From: an uncultured bacterium
Lineage (GTDB): Bacteria > Krumholzibacteriota > Krumholzibacteriia > LZORAL124-64-63
Length of the DNA: 34,991 bases
Direction: 5' to 3'
Assembly: GCA_937864225.1 (NCBI GenBank)
Contig: CALMJK010000019.1
Span: forward strand, 1 to 34,991
Part shown: one piece after another, positions 25,156-33,947 of the stretch
Layout of the letters: each line of letters starts with the position of its first letter
Numbering within the stretch: position 1 is the first letter of the stretch
Notes under the pieces: generated by a model
Told to the model about the DNA's origin: nothing
Databases searched by the model: none
The model's input: the letters and a program-made list of their open reading frames with translations, nothing else
Translations under genes and position numbers: made by a program

Positions 25156-25647
25156 ATGGCGAACCGTCTCAAGGTGCTTTTCCTGTGCGCGGGCAACACC
25201 TGCCGCAGCCCCGTGGCCGAGGGGTTGGCCCGCGCGCGTTTCGGCGCCGGCGGGGTGGAGTTCGTTTCCGCCGGGCTGGCGGCCTGGCGGGGCCAAGCGG
25301 CCAGCCAGGGTTCGATCGCGGTCGCCGCCGAGGCCGGCGTGGATCTGGGGCCGCACCGCGCGCAGCCGCTGGACGCGGCGGCGCTCGGGGGCGTGGATTG
25401 GGTGATCGCGATGACCCGCGCGCAGGCGCAGGAGGCTCTGTCGCGCTTCCCGGACTCCAGCGCGCGCGTGGCCCTGCTGGGGCTGCCGGGCGTGGACCTG
25501 CGGCGCGATCCCGGCGCGACGGGCGGCGAAGAGGTCAGCGATCCGTACGGGTGCGCGCTGGGCGGCTACCACGCCATGGCCGGTCAGATCGGCAGGCTTC
25601 TGGAAGGCTGGCGCGAGATCTTCACCAGCGGTGGGGAGGCTCGATGA
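25156..25647 (+). CDS. Low-molecular-weight protein-tyrosine phosphatase family
   Basis: Predicted 163-residue cytosolic phosphatase. The P-loop is at the very N-terminus, FLCAGNTCRSP, with nucleophile Cys11 and Arg17 in a CX5R motif, and the general-acid Asp is probably in EEVSDPYG near residue 134. Length and layout fit the low-molecular-weight tyrosine phosphatase fold. An arsenate-reductase role is less likely because the extra cysteines of ArsC are not evident. The ATG at 25156 has only a short SD-like AGGG. The gene overlaps rpiB by four bases (ATGA), and phosphatase-rpiB-glyA is an order I recall from other bacteria; the substrate, perhaps a phosphoprotein or phosphoarginine, is not known. 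Confidence 0.9.
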   Translation: MANRLKVLFLCAGNTCRSPVAEGLARARFGAGGVEFVSAGLAAWRGQAASQGSIAVAAEAGVDLGPHRAQPLDAAALGGVDWVIAMTRAQAQEALSRFPDSSARVALLGLPGVDLRRDPGATGGEEVSDPYGCALGGYHAMAGQIGRLLEGWREIFTSGGEAR

Positions 25648-26156
25648 GGATCGCCATCGGCTCGGATCACCGCGGCGTCGAGCTCAAGGCCGGACTCGTC
25701 GCCCGGCTGGCCGGCGCGGGACACGAGGTGCTGGACCTGGGTTGCGACGGCTCCGCCGCGTGCGACTATCCCGACCCCGCGGTGGCGGTGGGCGAGGCGG
25801 TCGCCGCGGGGGCCTGCGAGCTGGGCATTCTGCTGTGCGGATCCGGCATCGGCGTGAGCATCGCGGCCAACAAGGTGCGCGGCGTGCGGGCGGCCCGTTG
25901 TCGCGATCTCGCCGACGCCGTCGTCAGCCGGCGCCACAACGACGCCAATGTCATCTGCCTGGGCGCGGACGGCGCGTCGCTCCAGCAGGTCTGGGACCTG
26001 GTGCAGGCATGGCTCGTCGAGCCGTTCGAGGGCGGTCGCCATGCCCCGCGCGTGGCCAAGATTCGGCGTTATGAGGCAGCTCGTGAGCGAAGCGGCGCCC
26101 GGCCGGCGCCGCCGGCCCCCAAGGGGGCGGAAGGGGATGGGACCGATGACCGTTGA
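25644..26156 (+). CDS. rpiB: Ribose-5-phosphate isomerase B
   Basis: Predicted 170-residue cytosolic enzyme of the RpiB/LacAB family, interconverting ribose-5-phosphate and ribulose-5-phosphate in the pentose phosphate pathway. Seen are [11 protein letters not shown] with the Asp8/His9/Arg10 cluster, [16 protein letters not shown] with catalytic Cys65, RAARCRDL, and [12 protein letters not shown]. The family usually ends soon after EGGRHAxRVAKI; here about 25 extra residues follow, rich in Ala, Pro and Arg, and they run over the glyA start region. The ATG at 25644 overlaps the phosphatase stop and is preceded by GGAGG at four bases. The open frame further upstream is a shadow. Confidence 0.95.
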   Translation: MRIAIGSDHRGVELKAGLVARLAGAGHEVLDLGCDGSAACDYPDPAVAVGEAVAAGACELGILLCGSGIGVSIAANKVRGVRAARCRDLADAVVSRRHNDANVICLGADGASLQQVWDLVQAWLVEPFEGGRHAPRVAKIRRYEAARERSGARPAPPAPKGAEGDGTDDR

Positions 26157-27393
26157 TCCCTTGCAGACCACCGACCCGGCGGTCGCGCGCATCGTGGCGG
26201 CGGAGCTGGCCCGGCAGCGCCGGCAGCTCGAGATGATCGCCAGCGAGAATTTCACCAGTCGGGCCGTACTGGCCGCGATGGGCAGCGTGCTGACCAACAA
26301 ATACGCCGAGGGGTATCCGCAGAAGCGCTACTACGGCGGTTGCGAGCACGTGGACGAGGCGGAGGACCTCGCGCGCGGCCGCGCCTGCGCGCTGTTCGCC
26401 GCCGAACACGCCAACGTGCAGCCGCACTCCGGCTCGCAAGCCAACATGACCGCCTACCTGGCGTTCCTGAAGCCCGGCGACAAGCTGTTGGGCCTGTCGC
26501 TCTCGCACGGCGGGCATCTGACCCACGGACACCCGGTCAACTTTTCCGGCCTGCTCTTCCAAGCGGTCCACTACGAGGTGGACCCGCGGACCGAGACGAT
26601 CGACTACGACCTGCTGCGCGAGCAGGCGCGCGCCGAGCGCCCAAAGGCGCTGGTCGGAGGAGCCAGCGCCTATCCGCGCTTCTGGGACTACGCCGCCATG
26701 CGGTCGATCGCGGACGAGGTGGGCGCCGTGTTCATCTTCGACATGGCGCACATCGCGGGGCTGATCGCGGGCGGCGTGCATCCGAGTCCGGTGCCGCACG
26801 CGGACGTCGTGACGACGACCACCCACAAGACGCTCCGCGGACCGCGCGGCGGTCTCATCCTCTGCAAGGCGCAACACGCCAAGGCCATCGACAAGACCAA
26901 CTTCCCCGGCACGCAGGGCGGGCCGTTCATGCACGTGATCGCGGCCAAGGCGGTCTGCCTGCACGAGGCGGCGCAACCAGGCTTCCGCGACTGGGCCCGC
27001 CGCGTCGTGGAGAACGCCCGCGTGCTCGGCGAGCACCTGAAGGCGCGCGGGTTCCACTTGGTCAGCGGCGGCACGGATAACCATCTGTTGCTCGTGAACG
27101 TCACGAACAAGGGGCTTACCGGCAAGGAGATGGAGGCGCTGCTACACCTGGTGGGGATCACCGTGAACAAGAACACCGTCCCGTTCGACAAACAGAGCCC
27201 GTTCATCACCAGCGGCATCCGCATCGGCACGCCCGCGCTGACGACGCGCGGCATGGGTCCGGACGAGATGGAACGCATCGCGGCGATCATGGATCGCGCC
27301 GTGTCGGTCCGCGGCGACACGACGGCCCTCGCGAAATTGCGCGAGGAGAGCGAGGAACTGTGCCGCGCGTTTCCGCTCTATCCGGAACTCTGA
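26146..27393 (+). CDS. glyA: Serine hydroxymethyltransferase
   Basis: Predicted 415-residue cytosolic PLP enzyme converting serine and tetrahydrofolate to glycine and methylene-tetrahydrofolate, supplying glycine (a PurD substrate) and one-carbon units for purines. Seen are [71 protein letters not shown], the PLP lysine Lys228 in [14 protein letters not shown], and [16 protein letters not shown]. The ATG at 26146 is chosen because it gives the standard length and a usable purine-rich SD (AAGGGG, nine bases upstream); an ATG three codons earlier directly abuts that SD. It overlaps the rpiB stop by 11 bases. Confidence 0.97.
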   Translation: MTVDPLQTTDPAVARIVAAELARQRRQLEMIASENFTSRAVLAAMGSVLTNKYAEGYPQKRYYGGCEHVDEAEDLARGRACALFAAEHANVQPHSGSQANMTAYLAFLKPGDKLLGLSLSHGGHLTHGHPVNFSGLLFQAVHYEVDPRTETIDYDLLREQARAERPKALVGGASAYPRFWDYAAMRSIADEVGAVFIFDMAHIAGLIAGGVHPSPVPHADVVTTTTHKTLRGPRGGLILCKAQHAKAIDKTNFPGTQGGPFMHVIAAKAVCLHEAAQPGFRDWARRVVENARVLGEHLKARGFHLVSGGTDNHLLLVNVTNKGLTGKEMEALLHLVGITVNKNTVPFDKQSPFITSGIRIGTPALTTRGMGPDEMERIAAIMDRAVSVRGDTTALAKLREESEELCRAFPLYPEL

Positions 27394-27412
27394 ACGCGAA
27401 AGGTTCTGCCCC

Positions 27413-27889
27413 GTGAAGTGCCCACGCTGCGGCGAAGACAATGACCGGGTGATAGATTCGCGCGCCGTGCGCGAAGGCAGCGCCGTCCGGCGACGGCGCG
27501 AGTGCCTCGGCTGCGGCGAGCGTTTCACGACCTACGAGGCCATCGAGACGCGGCCGCTGCTGGTGATCAAGAAGGACGGACGGCGCGTCCAGTACGATCG
27601 CGCCAAGGTCGTGGCCGGCATCGCCAAGGCCTGCGAGAAACGCCCCGTCGCGCTCGAACGCATCGAGGCCATGGCCGACGCGGTCGAGGGCGAAATCGCC
27701 GGCAGTCTGGCCCGGGAGATCTCCTCGCAGACTATCGGACGCCTGGTCATGGAGCAGCTGCGCGCCGTGGACGAAGTGGCTTACGTGCGCTTCGCCTCGG
27801 TCTACCGTTCCTTCCGCGACGTCGAGGAGTTCATGACGGAACTGCGTGGCCTGCTCGACGGCCGGGAATTGCCGGGAGGAGGAAATTGA
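27413..27889 (+). CDS. nrdR: Transcriptional repressor NrdR
   Basis: Predicted 158-residue DNA-binding regulator of ribonucleotide reductase genes. The N-terminal zinc ribbon has Cys3, Cys6, Cys31 and Cys34 ([25 protein letters not shown]). An ATP-cone domain follows ([20 protein letters not shown], through [13 protein letters not shown]), which senses ATP/dATP. The length is typical. The GTG at 27413 is right because it gives the exact conserved N-terminus; the SD-like AAAGG is nine bases upstream. It follows glyA by 19 bases and overlaps tatC. NrdR would bind tandem NrdR boxes at nrd promoters; no nrd gene is in this window. Confidence 0.97.
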   Translation: MKCPRCGEDNDRVIDSRAVREGSAVRRRRECLGCGERFTTYEAIETRPLLVIKKDGRRVQYDRAKVVAGIAKACEKRPVALERIEAMADAVEGEIAGSLAREISSQTIGRLVMEQLRAVDEVAYVRFASVYRSFRDVEEFMTELRGLLDGRELPGGGN

Positions 27890-28677
27890 GCGGGCCGTCC
27901 GAGGGGCCGGAGAGTCCGCGAACGCCGGAAGGCGGACGCGAGGGGCGCAGCTTCATGACGCTGCTGGAACACTTGGCGGAGCTGCGCCGGGTGGTGGTCT
28001 CGGCGCTGGCGGCCGTGCTCGTCGCGACCGCGGTCGGCTGGTTCTTCTCGGAAAGGCTGCTCGACATCGTCGTGGCGCCCATGCGGGCGGCGGGCCAGCA
28101 CGTCTACTTTCGCGCACCGGCCGAAGCGTTCATGGTGCGCCTGAAGGTCGCGTTCTTCGGCGGCCTGCTGGCCGTGCTGCCGTACGTGCTCGCGCGGCTC
28201 TACGGATTCGTCCTGCCCGGGCTCTACCGGCGGGAGCGGCGAGTCGGCACGCCGTTGATCATCAGCTCCGCCCTGCTTTTCTACGGGGGGGTGGCCTTCT
28301 GCTTCCTGGTGCTCGTTCCCCAGGTCGTCCGCATCATGCTCGGCTTCGGCACGGAGATGGTGCAACCGCTGATCGGCATCGGTCCCTACATCGGCTTCGT
28401 CGCCCAGCTCTGCCTGGCTTTCGGCTTGGTGTTCGAGTTGCCGCTGGTGGTCATGCTGCTGAGTTGGGCCGGCTTGGTGCGGCCGAGCGCCTTGCTCCGG
28501 ACCTGGCGGTACGCGGTGATCATCATCGTGCTCATGTCCGCCGTCCTGACACCCGGCCCCGATGTCGTCTCGCAACTGGTCATGGCGATCCCGGTGACCT
28601 TCTTGTATCTCTCGTCGGCGTTGCTGGCCCTGTTGATGACACGTCGCCGCGCGGGCCGGCGCCCAGAAGATGATTGA
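27886..28677 (+). CDS. tatC: Sec-independent protein translocase TatC
   Basis: Predicted 263-residue inner-membrane protein with six membrane segments, the receptor of the twin-arginine pathway exporting folded proteins. Seen are the conserved N-terminal [35 protein letters not shown], the periplasmic/cytosolic loop [11 protein letters not shown], and [15 protein letters not shown]. The likely start is TTG at 27886, overlapping the nrdR stop and preceded by GGGAGGAGG. It adds a 23-residue polar leader (Ser/Pro/Glu/Gly-rich) before the conserved start. The alternative ATG at 27955 would give a protein nearer the usual length. tatA/tatB are not in the window. Confidence 0.95.
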   Translation: MSGPSEGPESPRTPEGGREGRSFMTLLEHLAELRRVVVSALAAVLVATAVGWFFSERLLDIVVAPMRAAGQHVYFRAPAEAFMVRLKVAFFGGLLAVLPYVLARLYGFVLPGLYRRERRVGTPLIISSALLFYGGVAFCFLVLVPQVVRIMLGFGTEMVQPLIGIGPYIGFVAQLCLAFGLVFELPLVVMLLSWAGLVRPSALLRTWRYAVIIIVLMSAVLTPGPDVVSQLVMAIPVTFLYLSSALLALLMTRRRAGRRPEDD

Positions 28678-28717
28678 CAGACCGCCTGGCTGTGGTCTTA
28701 AGTATAGCCATTAGAAT
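28674..28717 (+). promoter_or_regulatory. Promoter region of the polyprenyl synthase-rsfS-argS-pfkB run
   Basis: A perfect -35 box TTGACA (28674-28679) overlaps the tatC stop. TTAAGT lies 18 bases downstream (28698-28703), and a better -10-like TAGAAT is at 28712-28717 but too far for this -35. TGGCT (28687-28691) and AGCCA (28706-28710) form an inverted repeat across the putative -10 region, a possible operator. The patch is markedly AT-rich for this genome. Confidence 0.5.
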
Positions 28718-28747
28718 AAGTTGCCTGATCGTACATGGGAGCGAGGC

Positions 28748-29752
28748 ATGTCCCTGCTCGATCGCCAGAGGGTCAAGCTGTTGACGCTGCAGCAGGTCGT
28801 GGCGCCGGAACTGGAGCGCTTCGAGACGCAGTTCGCGTCGCTGATGGCGGGTGGCCCCGCGCTCGTGCAGGACATCTGCGGGCACATCCAACAAGGGAGG
28901 AGCAAGCGCTTTCGGCCGACTCTCCTGTTGCTAGCGGCCAAGCACCAGGGCCCCGTGGATGAACGGGCCGTGATCGCCGCGGCTTGTCTCGAATTGATCC
29001 ACACGGCGACCCTCGTGCACGACGACTTCATCGACGGTGCGATCACGCGTCGCGGTTTGCCCAGCGTGAACAGGGCATGGGGCGAGGCGGCGGCGCTCAT
29101 CATGGGCGACTACCTCTACGCGCGCGCCTTGGACGCGCTGTGCCGTCACGGGCTCGATGATACCGTGCGCAAGCTCGCGCACACGACGCTCCTGATGAGC
29201 GAGGCCGAGATGCTGCAGTTGGAGTCGAAGTTCTCGCTCAAACTGGACGAGGACCTGTACCTGCGGATCATCGAGTACAAGACCGCCGCGCTCATCGAAG
29301 CCGCGTGCGAGATCGGTGCTTCGTTCAACGCGCAAAACGACGGCCACCGCGATTCGTTCGGGCGCTTCGGGCGGAAGGTGGGCCTTGTCTTCCAGATCAC
29401 CGACGATATCTTCGATTACCTCGGCGACGAACGTCGCCTGGGCAAGCCGACCGGACAGGACTGGGAGGAGGGGCGGGTCACGCTGCCTCTCATCGCGGCG
29501 CTGCGCCAGGCCGACCCCGCCGCGCGAGAAGCCTTTCTGGGCGAAGCGCGGGACCGGCGCGACAACGGCTGGCGGGAGATGTGGCCGCGGGTCAAGGGCT
29601 TCGTCGCCGAGCATGGGGGCGTGGACTACGCCTTCGCGGTCGCGCGTCGCTACGGAGAAGAGGCGAAGTCGGAATTGACGCCGGTCGCGTCGGGGACCCA
29701 GAAAGAGCTGCTGGCGGCGGCGGCGGAGTACGTGATCAATCGCTTGAACTGA
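28748..29752 (+). CDS. ispB: Polyprenyl diphosphate synthase (trans, long-chain)
   Basis: Predicted 334-residue cytosolic or membrane-associated enzyme that extends allylic diphosphates with isopentenyl diphosphate, giving the side chain of menaquinone or ubiquinone. Both Asp-rich motifs are present: DDFID at residues 92-96 and DDIFD at 219-223, with GRSKRFRPTLLLLAA before and GKPTGQDWEEGRVTLPL after. The first motif is DDxxD without the extra residues of short-chain bacterial farnesyl synthases, favouring a long-chain product; exact chain length cannot be read, so the ispB symbol is approximate. The ATG at 28748 follows GGGAG by six bases. It heads the run leading to rsfS and argS. Confidence 0.92.
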   Translation: MSLLDRQRVKLLTLQQVVAPELERFETQFASLMAGGPALVQDICGHIQQGRSKRFRPTLLLLAAKHQGPVDERAVIAAACLELIHTATLVHDDFIDGAITRRGLPSVNRAWGEAAALIMGDYLYARALDALCRHGLDDTVRKLAHTTLLMSEAEMLQLESKFSLKLDEDLYLRIIEYKTAALIEAACEIGASFNAQNDGHRDSFGRFGRKVGLVFQITDDIFDYLGDERRLGKPTGQDWEEGRVTLPLIAALRQADPAAREAFLGEARDRRDNGWREMWPRVKGFVAEHGGVDYAFAVARRYGEEAKSELTPVASGTQKELLAAAAEYVINRLN

Positions 29753-29793
29753 TGACCAAGACCCGGCGCGTCCGGGCGCTGGCGGGAGCATGA
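29752..29793 (+). CDS. 13-codon ORF bridging polyprenyl synthase and rsfS
   Basis: ATG at 29752 overlaps the preceding stop (TGATG), and its own TGA overlaps the rsfS start (ATGA). It encodes MTKTRRVRALAGA. No SD precedes it. The double overlap could pass ribosomes from one gene to the next by termination-reinitiation, but a 42-base ORF with these overlaps can easily arise by chance. Confidence 0.2.
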   Translation: MTKTRRVRALAGA

Positions 29794-30275
29794 ACGACCA
29801 GATCTCACCGACGCCTCCTCTCGAGACCGACCCCGGCTATCTGCAGGCCGAGCGCGCCGCCTGGTGGGCGCTGGTCAAGAACGCCGAGGATCTGGTCATT
29901 CTCGACCTGCGCGGCCGCTCCGACGTGTGCGATTTCTTCCTGATCGCCACGGGCGCCGTGGAGGTGCAGGTGCGCGCGATCTGCGAGTCCGTCGGCGAAG
30001 GAATGGCCCGAGACGGTCAACGAGCCCACCACGAGGAAGGGCTCGTCACCTGCCGCTGGGCCCTGCTCGATTTCGTCGACCTCGTCGTGCACGTGTTCCA
30101 GCCCGCCGCGCGCGCCTACTACCAACTCGAGCGGCTGTGGGGAGACGCGCCCCGCGTCGCCCTCGGCGCCGATCACTTCCGTGATCCGACGGTGCAGGCG
30201 CGACATCCCTGGTTGCCCGCCTTCGCCGCGGGCGCGGGCACGCCCCCGCCGTCGCCCGGCACGGGGGAATCATGA
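29790..30275 (+). CDS. rsfS: Ribosomal silencing factor RsfS
   Basis: Predicted 161-residue cytosolic protein binding ribosomal protein uL14 and blocking joining of ribosomal subunits under starvation. Seen are the conserved core VILDLRGRSDVCDFFLIATG, followed by QVRAICESVGEGM, and WALLDFVDLVVHVFQPAARAYYQLERLWGDAP. The core domain is about 110 residues; here a 20-residue N-terminal lead and a Pro/Ala-rich C-terminal tail of about 35 residues are added. The ATG at 29790 is preceded by GGGAG at only two bases, so coupling to the upstream gene is likely. It overlaps argS by four bases (ATGA). Confidence 0.95.
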   Translation: MNDQISPTPPLETDPGYLQAERAAWWALVKNAEDLVILDLRGRSDVCDFFLIATGAVEVQVRAICESVGEGMARDGQRAHHEEGLVTCRWALLDFVDLVVHVFQPAARAYYQLERLWGDAPRVALGADHFRDPTVQARHPWLPAFAAGAGTPPPSPGTGES

Positions 30276-32023
30276 TCGAGGGTCACATACGCGAGGAAAT
30301 CCGGCGCCGGCTAGAGTCCTACGGCATTTTCGAGGACGAGAGCGAGATCGAGATCCAGGTCGAGAAGCCGCGCGAGCGGGACCACGGCGACCTGAGCACG
30401 AACGTCGCGCTCGTGCTCGCCAAGCAACTGGAGCGAAAGCCGCGCGAGCTGGCCGGCGAATTGGCCGCCTCGCTCGACTTCGACCGCGACGTGGTCGAAT
30501 CGGTGGAGATCGCCGGGCCGGGATTCATCAATTTCCGCCTGGCGCGCGCCTTCCAGATCCAGCGCCTGCTCGATCTCTGGCACGGTCGCGGCGAACTCGC
30601 CGACATCCGCGCGGAAGCTGGTCGCCGCATCAACGTCGAGTACATCAGCGCCAATCCGACCGGGCCGCTCAATGTCGTCTCGGCGCGGGCGGGCGCGTTC
30701 GGGTCCGCGCTGGTGCGGCTGCTCGACGCCATCGGGTACGACGCGCACAGCGAGTACTATGTCAACGATGCCGGACGGCAGGTGCGCCTGCTCGGCGCTT
30801 CGTTGAGGGCGCGCTACCTGCAGATCAGCGGCGAGGAGGCGACGTTCCCGGAGGACGGCTACAAGGGGGCGTACCTGGAACAGATGGCCGTGGAGTTGCG
30901 CGGCCTGGACAACGCGGCGATCCGGGCCGCCGCCGAGGCGTTTTCAGACGAGAGCTTTCAACGCGTGTCGGCGCCGGAGGGCACGGCCGAGGATTGGCGC
31001 CGGGCTCCGGAAGAGGAATCGGTCCGCTGCTTCTCCAAGTACGCCCTGATGAAGATCCTGGCCTGGCAGCGCGAGATCTGCCGCCGCTTCGGCCTGCGCT
31101 TCGACACCTGGTACTTCGAGTCCGAATTGCATGAGACGCGGCGCATCGAGCGAGCGCTCGAGCAGCTGCGCAAGCGCGACGCGATCTTCGAGCGGGAAGG
31201 CGCGACTTGGTTCCGCGCGACGGATTGGGGCGACGAGAAGGATCGAGTGCTCGTGCGCTCCGACGGCACGCCGACCTATTTCCTGGCCGACATCGCCTAT
31301 CATCACCACAAACATCAGCGAGGCTTCGAACACGCGATCGATTTCTGGGGGCCGGACCATCACGGGCACATCGCGCGCATGCAGGGCGCCATGCAGGCGC
31401 TCGGCATTCCCGAGGGCTGGCTGGAGATCCAGGTCCTGCAACAAGTCAACTTCATCGAGAATGGTCGCCCCCTCGACATGTCCAAGCGCGAAGGGCAGTT
31501 CGTGTCGATGGACGCGCTGATCGACGAGGTCGGGGCGGACGTGGCGAAGTACATTTTCTTGACGCGTAAACCGAACTCGCACTTGGACTTCGATCTCGAC
31601 CTGGCTCGCGCGCAATCCAACGAGAATCCCGTCTACTACGTCAAGTACGCGCACGCGCGCATCTGCGCCGTGCTGCGCAAGGCGGCCGCGCAGGGCGTCG
31701 ATCCCGGCGAGCCGAATCCGTCGGATCTGGCGCGGCTGTCGACGGAGCCGGAATGGGCCCTGGCGCGCGAGCTGGTGTGTCTGCCGCAGGTGATCGTGGG
31801 AGCGGCCCTGTTCCGCGAGCCGCACAGGCTCAGCGGCTACGTCTACGACGTCGCGGGGCTGTTCCATCAGTTCTACCACGAATGCGTCATCCTGGGGGAG
31901 GACGCCGACCTGACCAGGGCGAGGCTGCAGCTCTGCCTGATCGCGCGCTTGGTCATCGCCAAGGTTCTCGACCTGATCGGCATCGAAGCGCCGCAGCAGA
32001 TGGGCGACAAGGAGGAGAAGTAG
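30272..32023 (+). CDS. argS: Arginyl-tRNA synthetase with divergent HIGH motif
   Basis: Predicted 583-residue cytosolic class I synthetase charging tRNA-Arg. It has an N-terminal Add-1-type domain (DHGDLSTNVALVLAKQL, GPGFINFRL), the catalytic start VEYISANPTGPL, EYYVNDAGRQVRLLG, TYFLADIAYHHHK, FWGPDHHGHIARM, the KMSKS-region motif DMSKREGQF (402-410), and a DALR-type anticodon-binding C-terminus (NPVYYVKYAHARI). Unusually, the HIGH signature right after GPL is NVVS (134-137), not HVGH, and the following GRGAAxGD reads ARAGAFGS. My recollection is that some FCB and Gemmatimonadota ArgRS have a similar form, so it may be clade-typical, not a defect. It is the only copy visible here. The ATG at 30272 overlaps rsfS; GGGGGAA precedes it. 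Confidence 0.96.
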   Translation: MIEGHIREEIRRRLESYGIFEDESEIEIQVEKPRERDHGDLSTNVALVLAKQLERKPRELAGELAASLDFDRDVVESVEIAGPGFINFRLARAFQIQRLLDLWHGRGELADIRAEAGRRINVEYISANPTGPLNVVSARAGAFGSALVRLLDAIGYDAHSEYYVNDAGRQVRLLGASLRARYLQISGEEATFPEDGYKGAYLEQMAVELRGLDNAAIRAAAEAFSDESFQRVSAPEGTAEDWRRAPEEESVRCFSKYALMKILAWQREICRRFGLRFDTWYFESELHETRRIERALEQLRKRDAIFEREGATWFRATDWGDEKDRVLVRSDGTPTYFLADIAYHHHKHQRGFEHAIDFWGPDHHGHIARMQGAMQALGIPEGWLEIQVLQQVNFIENGRPLDMSKREGQFVSMDALIDEVGADVAKYIFLTRKPNSHLDFDLDLARAQSNENPVYYVKYAHARICAVLRKAAAQGVDPGEPNPSDLARLSTEPEWALARELVCLPQVIVGAALFREPHRLSGYVYDVAGLFHQFYHECVILGEDADLTRARLQLCLIARLVIAKVLDLIGIEAPQQMGDKEEK

Positions 32024-32024
32024 C

Positions 32025-32936
32025 GTGGCGACGGTCCTCGCGGTCGGCTCGGTGGCCTACGACACCATCGAGACCCCCACCGCGCGGCGCGAGCGGCAGC
32101 TCGGCGGCAGCGCCAGCTATTTCGCGGTCGCCGCCACGCCCGTGGTCTCGGTGCGGATCGTCGGGGCCGTGGGCGAAGACTTCCGGCAAGCCGACCTGGA
32201 CCTGCTGCGCGACCGTGGCGCCGACGTCGAGGGGATCGCGCGGCGACCCGGCCGCACCTTTCACTGGGCGGGCCGCTACCACGACGACCTGATCGAGCGC
32301 GACACGCTGGCGACCGAACTGGGCGTCTTCGCCGATTTCGCGCCCGAGGTTCCGGCAAGCTGGCGCGACACTCCCTATCTGTTCCTGGGCAACATCCATC
32401 CGGCGCTGCAGCTGCGGGTCCTGGAGCAGATGCGCCGTCCACGGCTCGTGGTGACCGACACCATGAACTTCTGGATCGCGGGCCAGCGGGCCGCGCTGCG
32501 GTCCGTCCTGGCCCGCAGCGACGTGCTGTTGGTCAACGACAGCGAGGCGCGCCAGCTCTCCGGGCGCCGGGGACTGGCCGAGGCGGCGGCGGCGATCCAG
32601 GCGCTCGGCCCCGCGCTCGTCGTGGTCAAGAAGGGCGAGCACGGCGCGATCCTGTTCGGGCGGACCGGCCTGCTGGCGGTGCCGGCCGTGCTGCTGCCCT
32701 CCGTGGTGGACCCCACCGGCGCCGGCGACGCCTTCGCGGGAGGATTTCTCGCGCACCTGGCGGCCGCGGGTGCCGATTCAGGATCGGATGACACTCCGTT
32801 TCGCGTCGCCATGCTGCACGCCACGGCCGTGGCAAGTTTTTGCCCGCAGGGCTTCAGCGTCGAGGGTCTGCTGGCCGCGGATCCGCCCGCCCGCGCGGCT
32901 CGTCTGGCGCAACTGCGCGCCATGATGACGCCCTGA
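32025..32936 (+). CDS. PfkB-family carbohydrate/nucleoside kinase
   Basis: Predicted 303-residue cytosolic kinase of the ribokinase/PfkB superfamily. Seen are VGSVAYDTIETP, QLGGSASYFAVAAT, VGAVGEDF, and the catalytic anion-hole motif DPTGAGDAFAGGFLAHL with the base Asp235. A family-specific stretch (FLGNIHPALQLRVLEQM, DTMNFWI) matches a conserved subfamily I recall from several phyla whose substrate is not assigned. The GTG at 32025 follows the argS stop by one base and has AGGAGGAG about eight bases upstream, so it is co-transcribed with argS. Sugar versus nucleoside substrate cannot be decided from the sequence. Confidence 0.9.
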   Translation: MATVLAVGSVAYDTIETPTARRERQLGGSASYFAVAATPVVSVRIVGAVGEDFRQADLDLLRDRGADVEGIARRPGRTFHWAGRYHDDLIERDTLATELGVFADFAPEVPASWRDTPYLFLGNIHPALQLRVLEQMRRPRLVVTDTMNFWIAGQRAALRSVLARSDVLLVNDSEARQLSGRRGLAEAAAAIQALGPALVVVKKGEHGAILFGRTGLLAVPAVLLPSVVDPTGAGDAFAGGFLAHLAAAGADSGSDDTPFRVAMLHATAVASFCPQGFSVEGLLAADPPARAARLAQLRAMMTP

Positions 32937-32989
32937 CCGCCGGCATCGCCGGTCGCGCGTTGATTTTTGAGCATGTGTCAGGCTGGGCA

Positions 32990-33018
32990 TTGTCGCGCGC
33001 GGCCCCGTCTGATAAAAT
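32990..33018 (+). promoter_or_regulatory. Sigma-70-type promoter before the conserved hypothetical gene
   Basis: TTGTCG (32990-32995) and TAAAAT (33013-33018) are separated by exactly 17 bases; the -10 box matches at five of six positions. Transcription would start near 33025, about 48 bases before the TTG at 33073. A small GC-rich inverted repeat and TTTTT just before it (32938-32968) could end the argS-pfkB transcript. Confidence 0.65.
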
Positions 33019-33072
33019 CATTCGGTTAAGCATCCCGTGCCCTCGCCGGAACCGGGTGCAAAGGAGTCCGTA

Positions 33073-33879
33073 TTGGAAAGCCAACCCAGCCCGCGCGACG
33101 CCTGGGTCAAGGATGCCGAGCGCTGGATCGCCCAGATTCACGGGGTCCGGCAGTGCAAGATCGATCTTGATGCCAACGGCGAGGTGACCGGAGTCCACGT
33201 CGTGGCGGGTATGGAGCGCGAGCCCCGCTATGTCGTGCGCGACGTCGAAGGCTTGCTCAAGGCGCGTCTCGGCCTGAACGTCTTCTACAAGAAGATCGGC
33301 GTGGTGCAAGTCGTCGGCAGCGACGCCGAAGAGCCGCCCCACGCCGACGCGCCCGCGCCCGCCGGCGCGCCGATCCGCGGCAACACCTCGCCCAGCGCCG
33401 CCCGGTTGGTGGACGACGCCTCACCGCTGGAAGCCGTCCTGCTCGAGGAGGCCGTCGCGCCCCGCATCCTGCTCGGCGGGGTGGGGCTGCTCTCGACGGA
33501 GCGAACGGTGAAGGCCGAGGTGGAGCTGCGCGTCGGCCTGCTCGAAGCGCGCTCGACCCAGGAGGGCGCGAACTGCAGCGGCAGCGATCTGCAACTGGTG
33601 GCGCGGGCCGCGGTGGAGGCCGTACGCCAGCTGCTGGCCGAACCCGTGATCCTGACGCTGGCCGACCTGCGACTGGCGCAGGTCGCCGGGGAGACGATCG
33701 TGGTGGCGGCCGTGGAACTCACCGAGGGGCGCCGGTCGGAGCAACTGATCGGAACCTGTCTGGCCACCCCCGGGCGGCCCCAGGCGGCGGTCTACGCCGT
33801 GCTGGACGCCCTGAACCGGCGTGTTACCCTGATGTCGTTCAAGGACGCGGCCAAAGGAGGCGCGCGACTGACCAGCTGA
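33073..33879 (+). CDS. Conserved protein of unknown function
   Basis: Predicted 268-residue cytosolic protein. The TTG at 33073 has AAGGAG six bases upstream; a GTG at 33037 adds 12 residues but has no SD. The N-terminal 75 residues form a compact alpha/beta unit (WIAQIHGVRQCKIDLDANGE, VTGVHVVAGMEREPRYVVRD, VFYKKIGVVQVV) similar in outline to a short conserved domain I recall in uncharacterised proteins of several phyla. A Pro/Ala-rich linker follows (about 82-110), and residues 125-268 form a second alpha/beta unit (LLSTERTVKAEVELRVGLLE, ETIVVAAVELTEGR, YAVLDALNRRVTLMSF). No catalytic motif or membrane segment is seen. It has its own promoter and is followed by the long leader of the HD-GYP gene. 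Function is unknown. Confidence 0.85.
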   Translation: MESQPSPRDAWVKDAERWIAQIHGVRQCKIDLDANGEVTGVHVVAGMEREPRYVVRDVEGLLKARLGLNVFYKKIGVVQVVGSDAEEPPHADAPAPAGAPIRGNTSPSAARLVDDASPLEAVLLEEAVAPRILLGGVGLLSTERTVKAEVELRVGLLEARSTQEGANCSGSDLQLVARAAVEAVRQLLAEPVILTLADLRLAQVAGETIVVAAVELTEGRRSEQLIGTCLATPGRPQAAVYAVLDALNRRVTLMSFKDAAKGGARLTS

Positions 33880-33947
33880 GTGCCCAAAACCGGAACCGGC
33901 ATCCGGCCACGGACAGCCCCTACTGAAGCGGAGCATCGGAGCGGAGC

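Noticed and set aside
25156..25647. Arsenate reductase of the ArsC type
   Set aside because: The fold is shared, but the extra redox cysteines of thioredoxin-linked ArsC are not evident and no ars genes are nearby.
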